This document shows, piece after piece, positions 35,536-40,003 of a DNA stretch of 40,003 bases; positions within the stretch are counted from its first letter, which is position 1; the number at the start of each line of letters is the position of its first letter. Where the stretch lies: positions 1 to 40,003 of the IMG/VR virus record IMGVR_UViG_3300022693_000827; one strand, 5' to 3'. Position numbers and translations under genes: made by a program. Source of the stretch: a virus. The notes under the pieces are model-generated. The model did not search any database. It was not told the DNA's origin and saw nothing but the letters and a program-made list of their open reading frames with translations.

Positions 35536-36381
35536 ATGGCTGATAGATTCGTAAACCCAATAACAGACCTAAAAGCATTAGGCTCGATATCCTTTTTCAA
35601 GTCAGGGACTAATTCACCATCTATAACTTTCGCTGATGAACTTGAGAATATACAAAACCCTGCAAAAATTGATGTAGATGCTAACGGAAACTTACCTAAC
35701 ATATTTATTGTAGGCTCAGTAAAGGTTAAGTATTTAGACGAGTTCGGGCAACAATATAACGAACGTGACCCGGTAGGTGGTGACAGGCAACTAGGTGATT
35801 TTACGCTATGGGACGCCCAAGTAAGTTATGATTTAAATGATATTGTTGAGCGTACTAATAAGTTTTATCAATCACTAACTAATGGCAATCAATCAAATGA
35901 CCCGGTATTAAATGCTGATTCATGGAAGGAAATTAGGTTTTTAGGTGTTTACAATATAAACATCCCTTATAGTATTGGTGATGTACTTCAGACCGTAGAT
36001 GGTAATTTATGGAAGTCGTTAACCTCTGTTAATTTAAATAACAACCCTTCTACTAATGATGGTACGAACTGGAAACCAGCAGTAAAAGAAAACCCGTGGA
36101 TAGATAAATCAGCAGGCTTCACTATAGAGGTTAATGAAAGATACACTATAGACGGAAGCTCTGGCTCTGTTGATGGGGCGCTACCAACAGCTTTGGCAAT
36201 AGGCGATGAAATCGTAGTTCATAACGATAGTGTGTCAACAAACACAGTGAGATTAACAAATACAGCGTTAACTATTAAAGGCGTTGGCGCGACTGTAACA
36301 AGCAGTGATAATCTAGTACTAGGGAATGGCGATACTGTTCACTTAGTGGCAAAAACAACATTAATAATGGAGGTCGTTTAA
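35536..36381 (+). CDS. Tail fibre/spike with P22-type head-binding-like N-terminus
   Basis: 281 aa. Residues 1-85 ('PITDLKALGSISFFKSGTNS', 'VDANGNLPNIFIVGSVKVKY', 'RDPVGG') match the adapter domain that joins podovirus spikes to the particle. Residues 95-185 hold two repeated modules, 'YDLNDIVERTNKFYQSL' and 'YSIGDVLQTVDGNLWKSL', each followed by a Trp, like the chitin-binding type 5/12 fold. The C-terminal part is beta-rich. No enzymatic beta-helix is present, so the spike is short; it may bind a surface sugar. Polysaccharide degradation, if any, could come from the 254-aa gene downstream. Confidence 0.75.
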   Translation: MADRFVNPITDLKALGSISFFKSGTNSPSITFADELENIQNPAKIDVDANGNLPNIFIVGSVKVKYLDEFGQQYNERDPVGGDRQLGDFTLWDAQVSYDLNDIVERTNKFYQSLTNGNQSNDPVLNADSWKEIRFLGVYNINIPYSIGDVLQTVDGNLWKSLTSVNLNNNPSTNDGTNWKPAVKENPWIDKSAGFTIEVNERYTIDGSSGSVDGALPTALAIGDEIVVHNDSVSTNTVRLTNTALTIKGVGATVTSSDNLVLGNGDTVHLVAKTTLIMEVV

Positions 36382-36801
36382 ATGGCTGATATAAATTTAA
36401 GCAAAGTCATAGGTAGCGGCGGTAGCGGCGGGTTTTCATTAGCTCCTGACCTAACTTTTCCATCTGACTTATTAACTAATAATGGCTACAAGCAAATTAC
36501 AGGTATAGATGCTAGTTCAGGGTTAACAACTGCTTTGTCGCTTGTGGGTAAATTTGCAATATCAAGCGCCGTGTTTATTTCTATGACAGCGGAGACTGTG
36601 ACACTAAAGCTAACCATAGACGACACTATAATTATGAATGATACCTACACTAGCGGAACGAGTCAGCTAGTTATTGGTAACGAGTCTGTTAATGATAGAG
36701 ACCATATAGTAGTGACCTGCCAAGAGACGTTTTTATTAGAAATTCAAACAGCAACAGATACAAGTATAGTTCTTAACTATGTAGCGAGACCAATATTATG
36801 A
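36382..36801 (+). CDS. Putative fibre tip or decoration protein (139 aa)
   Basis: 139 aa starting MADINLSKVIGSGGSGGFSL. The glycine-rich stretch suggests a flexible linker; after it comes a jelly-roll-like beta domain ('AETVTLKLTIDDTIIMNDTY', 'LLEIQTATDTSIVLNY'). It starts directly after the spike gene's stop, so it probably assembles with it as a tip. Confidence 0.55.
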   Translation: MADINLSKVIGSGGSGGFSLAPDLTFPSDLLTNNGYKQITGIDASSGLTTALSLVGKFAISSAVFISMTAETVTLKLTIDDTIIMNDTYTSGTSQLVIGNESVNDRDHIVVTCQETFLLEIQTATDTSIVLNYVARPIL

Positions 36802-37031
36802 CATTAAATGTAATTTTAGACACAGCAACTCATAAGATTGAAAGCGCTGGTGTTTTACACGTACCGACCAAAGAAGATCTAGAAAGGGAATGGCGAGACA
36901 GTGAGCTATCGAGAACTGATGGACTAGTTAAGTTACCAGACTATCCAAATGACCTATTGACCTACCGGGCACTCCTTAGAGATTACCCGGCAAGCTTAGA
37001 CTTTCCTAATGGAGATAGACCGTTAATTTAA
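36798..37031 (+). CDS. Tail assembly chaperone-like (Phage_tail_APC type)
   Basis: 77 aa. 'EREWRDSELSRTDGLVKLPD' followed by 'YRALLRDYPASLDFPNGDRP' is the classic pattern 'R..EL..TDW..LPD.P ... YR..LRD.P...FP....P' of small phage proteins grouped as tail-assembly chaperones next to fibre genes. It likely aids fibre folding. Last gene of the late rightward run; its stop codon overlaps the stop of the opposite-strand gene. Confidence 0.75.
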   Translation: MTLNVILDTATHKIESAGVLHVPTKEDLEREWRDSELSRTDGLVKLPDYPNDLLTYRALLRDYPASLDFPNGDRPLI

Positions 37032-37039
37032 TGGTCTAT
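37015..37039. terminator. Convergent hairpin over overlapping stop codons
   Basis: ATAGACC (37015-37021) pairs with GGTCTAT (37033-37039); the inner bases GTTA/TAAT can add a G-T and three more pairs. The stop codons of both convergent genes (37029-37031 plus, 37028-37030 minus) lie in this palindrome. No T-run, so it is a weak terminator. Confidence 0.55.
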
Positions 37040-37792
37040 AAAGTTACTTGACATAACCATTAGATTTTCTATTTTAGTAATGATTTGCAAGTTAACATCA
37101 TTGCTTTCATTGTAGTATCTAGAAACATATTGACCAAAATATGAAACGTGTTTACCGTCAATGCCTTTTGTTCTATATACGCTATCAGCGAAAGTAAACT
37201 CGTTAATCGTGACTTTTACATGTCCGTAGTTAATTAAATGACCGTCAGCGATCACTATTTCAATCCGGTATTTTTGCCCTAAATTAATAGGGTATTCTCC
37301 TTTTTTTGACTCGCCCACATGCTCATGATCTTTTGAGTGACCCTTAAATTGAGTGTAATCAAATTGCCAACTATTTTCATACTGCTGCAAATACAATTGA
37401 CCAGCAACATTTTTAACTTTCAGCGTCGTTATAGGGTGGTTCCCCCCGTCAATATCCGGGTACAAATCCCCCCACAACTGCTGGATAATCAACCATTCCG
37501 GCGAGTTTTCCATAGGGTATTTTACTAAAGTAAAATAATACACATACTTAGTGTATTGGTCTTTCAGCCAGCCCCCAATCTCATACTCCATGCCGATTTT
37601 TCTACAAGTAGAGCCGAGAGGTATGCACCCGTCATTCGTGTTTGACTCAAACGCCCAAGAATTTTCCTTTAATTTATCTATAGTCCCGTTGTAATAAATT
37701 GTATCCAACATAACAAATTTCGGTGTAGGTAAAATATGATAGTCAACTGAATGCACGTTAAACGACAGTAATATTAATAATATATATTTCAT
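37028..37792 (-). CDS. Secreted jelly-roll protein, polysaccharide-lyase-like
   Basis: 254 aa with a signal peptide (MKYILLILLSFNVHS, cleavage near residue 15-16). The body 'YVYYFTLVKYPMENSPEWLI', 'IQQLWGDLYPDIDGGNHPIT', 'TLKVKNVAGQLYLQQ' and 'NLGQKYRIEIVIADGHLINY' follows the concanavalin-like fold of polysaccharide lyases (PL13/PL20-like or heparinase-type). Cysteines at about 56 and 63 may form a disulphide. Catalytic residues cannot be fixed by eye. A signal peptide is unusual for a virion enzyme, so it may be exported to cut host capsule or alginate, or it may only bind sugar. It is read against the late operon from its own transcription start. Confidence 0.55.
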   Translation of the reverse strand: MKYILLILLSFNVHSVDYHILPTPKFVMLDTIYYNGTIDKLKENSWAFESNTNDGCIPLGSTCRKIGMEYEIGGWLKDQYTKYVYYFTLVKYPMENSPEWLIIQQLWGDLYPDIDGGNHPITTLKVKNVAGQLYLQQYENSWQFDYTQFKGHSKDHEHVGESKKGEYPINLGQKYRIEIVIADGHLINYGHVKVTINEFTFADSVYRTKGIDGKHVSYFGQYVSRYYNESNDVNLQIITKIENLMVMSSNFIDH

Positions 37793-37862
37793 TTATCTAA
37801 TCTCTATAGTGAATTTATTGCAAAATAGTTAATTTAAACTATAATTAACATGTTTCATGATT

Positions 37863-37903
37863 AGCCGTTAAGAGTTTAAGAGTCTCTTATCGGCTTTTTA
37901 TTT
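37863..37903 (+). terminator. Rho-independent terminator on the plus strand
   Basis: AGCCG-T-TAAGAG (37863-37874) pairs with CTCTTA-T-CGGCT (37884-37895), 9-base loop, then TTTTATTT. It stops rightward transcription beyond the lyase-like gene and before the amidase end, so late transcripts may run antisense through the lyase-like gene. Confidence 0.8.
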
Positions 37904-37904
37904 A

Positions 37905-38291
37905 TCAATCAAACAATTCCTTAAGCCAGCCCTGAACATTAAAGCCAGGGCAAGTTTTATTTGATATTTCATTGTGCCCGATAACTTTGGCGTCAGGGTG
38001 TTTCTCTATCAGCTCAAAAATTAACGATGTCAATACATCCCATTGAGCTAAATTATAATCATCAGTACCAATCATGCAGATGCCAATAGATTTATAATTA
38101 TGCCCTTTAGCGTGTGACCCTTTCCAGTAATCAGGGCGGCCATTAATTAAATCACCGTTAACCTCGATAACATAATGATAACCTATACCGTCCCAGCCTC
38201 GCTCCAGGTGCCACCGATGAATATCTTCTGCTGTATCATTTCTACCATTCGGAGTAGCAGAGCAGTGTATTATTATTTCTTTTATCTTCAT
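37905..38291 (-). CDS. N-acetylmuramoyl-L-alanine amidase, T7-lysozyme-like endolysin
   Basis: 128 aa from ATG 38291 (AGAGAGG 8 bases upstream); a longer frame from 38366 is possible but overlaps the upstream gene. Zinc ligands: H9 in 'IIIHCSAT', H106 in 'GHNEIS', C114 in 'KTCPGF'; K112 and a tyrosine near residue 38-40 fit the catalytic residues of T7 lysozyme (151 aa). It cuts the bond between muramic acid and L-alanine. No signal peptide, so it needs a holin. Last gene of the leftward operon. T7-type amidases also restrain RNA polymerase, but no phage RNA polymerase is encoded here. Confidence 0.9.
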   Translation of the reverse strand: MKIKEIIIHCSATPNGRNDTAEDIHRWHLERGWDGIGYHYVIEVNGDLINGRPDYWKGSHAKGHNYKSIGICMIGTDDYNLAQWDVLTSLIFELIEKHPDAKVIGHNEISNKTCPGFNVQGWLKELFD

Positions 38292-38305
38292 TATTCGTAA
38301 CCTCT

Positions 38306-38623
38306 CTATACTGTTAACAATGATTGTAGTAAACAATATATTAATAACCCCAAGCCAATTAAGCACGATGCAATAAACATTGCCCCCATACCCAATCTAG
38401 ATACATCAGCTAGGTAAAACGTCTTGTTGTACCACTTAATCGGATTCATTTCTAACACCCCTTTTAACCATTGATTAAAACCATTAAATAAACTTTCTAT
38501 TCGCCCATGAGTAAAACAATAAAAACCCTCAGTCGCTTTGTACTTCCAATCGTTACTATATATTTCAACGCCGCATTTCCTACAGTTACATCTAACACGG
38601 CCATTACCTTTAACTAGTTTCAT
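38306..38623 (-). CDS. Zinc-motif membrane protein (105 aa)
   Basis: 105 aa. 'CNCRKCGVEIYSNDWKYKAT' and 'FYCFTHG' (about residues 12-41) fit a zinc-binding domain. One or two C-terminal hydrophobic segments (about residues 79-101, 'GMGAMFIASCLIGLGLLIYC') make it a tail-anchored protein. Ending just before the amidase, it might help lysis, but the zinc part is unusual for that. Unknown. Confidence 0.6.
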   Translation of the reverse strand: MKLVKGNGRVRCNCRKCGVEIYSNDWKYKATEGFYCFTHGRIESLFNGFNQWLKGVLEMNPIKWYNKTFYLADVSRLGMGAMFIASCLIGLGLLIYCLLQSLLTV

Positions 38624-38786
38624 CTTTCACCTCGTCATAAGTTTTACCGTAATACGACAAGATACTACCTTTCATTACCTCTACGATATGTCGACTTATG
38701 AGGCATTTATCGCTTTTACTCTCGATCCATTCGATATTCTCATCAATTATTTCCACGTAAGCTTCTGCGGTGACTTTTCCTGACAT
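38610..38786 (-). CDS. Small hypothetical protein (58 aa)
   Basis: 58 aa starting MSGKVTAEAYVEIIDENIEW, helical, with acidic and basic segments. It has a good ribosome site (AAGGGGAA) and overlaps the next gene by 14 bases. Too short for usual gene finders. Function unknown. Confidence 0.6.
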   Translation of the reverse strand: MSGKVTAEAYVEIIDENIEWIESKSDKCLISRHIVEVMKGSILSYYGKTYDEVKDETS

Positions 38787-38798
38787 TATATATTCCCC

Positions 38799-39197
38799 TT
38801 ATTCATCTTGCTTTTCCTTTAATTGATTATATTCGCTGTTATCAGGTATCGTTATTAAATACCCTCTATTCATACAAAAGCATTCTATTTTATTTAAGTA
38901 AAAATGCATTTCTCCAACATCTAATTTCTTTGTTGATTTAATTTTTATATGTTCGTTAATAACTTTTTCAGGGCAATAGAACTTCTTGAATATCTCATGT
39001 AATATTTCAGGGTCATTTGTTACATCCCATTGCTTGCATATTTCAGCAAGCCACTTCCAATACATGCTATTCTGCTTGCCACTCCTGCTTTCTCTCCACT
39101 GAACAACATTTACCCGGTAAGCCTTGGTTAAGTCTATCTTCCATAATTCTTGTATGAATAAACCGATAGAGCTAGCTGTTAGTTTAAAGTCCTTCAT
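38799..39197 (-). CDS. NinB-like recombination protein
   Basis: 132 aa. 'VVQWRESRSGKQNSMYWKWL' followed by 'AEICKQWDVTNDPEILHEIF' matches the NinB/Orf family of lambda-like phages, which bind single-stranded DNA and help load recombination proteins. The C-terminal half 'GEMHFYLNKIECFCMNRGYL' is also typical. It overlaps the preceding gene by 14 bases. It may act with the annealase and exonuclease encoded on the other strand. Confidence 0.75.
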   Translation of the reverse strand: MKDFKLTASSIGLFIQELWKIDLTKAYRVNVVQWRESRSGKQNSMYWKWLAEICKQWDVTNDPEILHEIFKKFYCPEKVINEHIKIKSTKKLDVGEMHFYLNKIECFCMNRGYLITIPDNSEYNQLKEKQDE

Positions 39198-39498
39198 TAG
39201 CTTTTATGATTGCAAGGCATATAGCGCGATTAGGGTTTTCATCTATTGCTACATAGCTGTCATCATAAACGCCTAGCCTTACACCATACTCAATATGCAG
39301 CCCCTCAAATGTTAGATTATGCTTAACCATTAACCTAAAACATAAATCATTATCCCTTAACGGGTCAAAGTGGCCAACCCTATTAACAGCCCCATCAACA
39401 GGCTTTGTTTGGCGTACCGATGTAGCTGTTAACTTAAATGGCAGCCCTTCAATCTCTGCTATACGTTTACAGATGCTTAGATCGTCTAATTCATTCAT
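39184..39498 (-). CDS. Phage ABA-sandwich-like protein (104 aa)
   Basis: 104 aa. 'DPLRDNDLCFRLMVKHNLTF' and 'VAIDENPNRAICLAIIKANE' correspond to the 'D...CF.LM......F.....PNRAIC.A.I.A' pattern of a family of small phage proteins (Phage_ABA_S domain). Role unknown. The start overlaps the truncated HTH frame as ATGA. Confidence 0.65.
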   Translation of the reverse strand: MNELDDLSICKRIAEIEGLPFKLTATSVRQTKPVDGAVNRVGHFDPLRDNDLCFRLMVKHNLTFEGLHIEYGVRLGVYDDSYVAIDENPNRAICLAIIKANEGL

Positions 39499-39566
39499 GA
39501 TAATCCCCTTGCGTAATCGCCAGCTTTGCCGTTAAAGTATTTGTTTATGTATTCACTTAGTTTCAT
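39495..39566 (-). pseudogene. Truncated HTH copy (23 codons)
   Basis: MKLSEYINKYFNGKAGDYAR, then GLS and stop. The first 61 bp are identical to the full gene at 1412-1588; the second helix of the HTH is missing. The stop forms an ATGA junction with the 104-aa gene, so it may still serve as a translated leader. Confidence 0.7.
39506..39566. repeat. 61-bp direct repeat, copy B
   Basis: Matches 1528-1588 exactly. Upstream and downstream sequences differ, so only this part of the gene was duplicated. Confidence 0.95.
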
Positions 39567-39611
39567 ATTTTTCCTTTATGCTTTCTGGAATAAAAGTTAC
39601 TTTTTTATCGT

Positions 39612-39727
39612 TTATAAAAAACAAGCAGCTATAACTATACCATCTCTTGTTTTTCTACTCATAACTCACCCCCTTTATCATCTCTACACCATTGTTGTAA
39701 TGCTGACGGTGATACGTTATTCGCTAT
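39612..39727 (-). other. Gap with possible HTH remnant and a 16-codon frame
   Basis: After the 86-aa gene the third frame reads without a start codon 'NNVSPSALQQWCRDDKGGEL' then stop (39659). It resembles the end of a Cro/YdaS-type HTH and may be a decayed gene. A 16-codon frame (39612-39662) with a strong GGGGGTGAG site follows. Neither is convincing alone; no other gene is seen between 39567 and 39716. Confidence 0.3.
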
Positions 39728-39977
39728 CTATTTCATTTAAAGCTCTAATTAGTGAGCGCTCACGCTCATCATAAACCATCAACTTTTTATCAAGTTTATC
39801 TATAAGTTCGACTCGCTGTTCTGGTGTCATTTCTTCAATTTCATTTTTCGTTTTAAGTGGCTGATAGTATTTTTCGTTTCTATCATCGTAAATTGGGCTC
39901 CGCTTTCTTTTGGAAAATACAGACCAAATAGCCACTAAGGAACCGACACCCGTTATAAAAATAATTAATTCAGTCAT
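39717..39977 (-). CDS. Membrane-anchored charged protein (86 aa)
   Basis: 86 aa. An N-terminal hydrophobic segment (MTELIIFITGVGSLVAIW) is followed by KRKR and a charged helical domain with 'EEMTPEQRVELIDKLDKKLM'. Probably an inner-membrane protein with a cytoplasmic coiled coil. Its start overlaps the stop of the 135-aa gene (ATGA), which lies at position 41 because of the circular join. Function unknown. Confidence 0.65.
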   Translation of the reverse strand: MTELIIFITGVGSLVAIWSVFSKRKRSPIYDDRNEKYYQPLKTKNEIEEMTPEQRVELIDKLDKKLMVYDERERSLIRALNEIDSE

Positions 39978-40003
39978 AAGTTATCAAGCCAGTTTTGAGC
40001 ATG
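39934..40003. repeat. Terminal direct repeat, right copy
   Basis: Exact copy of bases 1-70. Genes continue without a break across the join: the stop of the 135-aa gene (41-448) and the start of the 86-aa gene (39977) overlap as ATGA in both copies. This supports circularity of the assembly. Confidence 0.95.

Noticed and set aside
38292-38366. 25-residue N-terminal extension making the amidase a signal-anchored (SAR-type) endolysin
   Set aside because: The hydrophobic stretch is encoded mostly in sequence overlapping the upstream gene, and AGAGAGG correctly precedes the internal ATG at 38291.
1-40003. CRISPR array, diversity-generating retroelement, integrase or attachment site
   Set aside because: No regularly spaced repeats, no reverse transcriptase motif and no tyrosine or serine recombinase motif were seen on either strand.

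Overview
The window is a complete, low-GC, tailed-phage genome assembled as a circle. Its first 70 bases are repeated exactly as its last 70 (1-70 = 39934-40003), leaving about 39.93 kb of unique sequence. The head and DNA-ejection genes have P22-like (podovirus) architecture: small and large terminase, a 765-aa portal, scaffold, a 430-aa coat of the P22 gp5 type, a gp4-like tail accessory factor, a gp10-like stabilisation protein, a gp14-like GNAT-fold protein and a block of ejection proteins. I recognise no integrase, excisionase or full CI-type repressor, so temperate growth is not supported. The host is probably a gammaproteobacterium, possibly marine; that is inference from gene families and low GC only.

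Layout. (1) A leftward operon starts at a strong promoter (2033-2060). It runs through position 1 and across the circle junction to a T7-lysozyme-like amidase (37905-38291), with about 16 mostly tiny, translationally coupled genes including a NinB-like recombination protein and HTH proteins. (2) A 3TM holin-like gene (2130-2513) is divergent from it. (3) A leftward replication block (4388-2622) holds an RHH regulator, a replisome-organiser-like protein and an N6-adenine methyltransferase. (4) A rightward early block (4533-7398) of tiny genes is interrupted by about 690 bp with no ORF (5784-6470) that is full of perfect helices and has its own promoter. (5) A leftward cassette (8828-7550) is headed by an HTH protein. 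(6) A rightward recombination/metabolism block (8969-12895) holds a single-strand-annealing-type protein, a DEDD exonuclease, a Gln-rich DNA-binding candidate, an HNH-like nuclease, a homing endonuclease and a RuvC resolvase. (7) The late region (12942-37031) holds micropeptides, membrane/holin genes, a module of beta-rich surface proteins, terminase, portal, head, tail and ejection genes. It is interrupted by an antisense cassette (23502-21198) between portal and scaffold. (8) A leftward secreted lyase-like gene (37792-37028) lies at the end of the late operon.

How it works together. Early genes are read from divergent promoters that fall into two sequence families. RHH and HTH proteins probably control them. 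DNA is replicated by a host polymerase recruited by the replisome organiser, since no phage polymerase is present, and is processed by annealase/exonuclease/RuvC recombination into concatemers for headful packaging. Particles carry gp7/gp20/gp16-like ejection proteins, one of which ends in an S74-type chaperone domain.

The most striking element is the intergenic RNA candidate at 5784-6470. It shows two hairpins whose loops can kiss through 7 bp, a fully paired 21-position helix enclosing a canonical T-loop arm, and a second long helix closed by the same flanking sequence. It resembles in style the large ornate phage RNAs (GOLLD, ROOL), but I cannot assign it to either.
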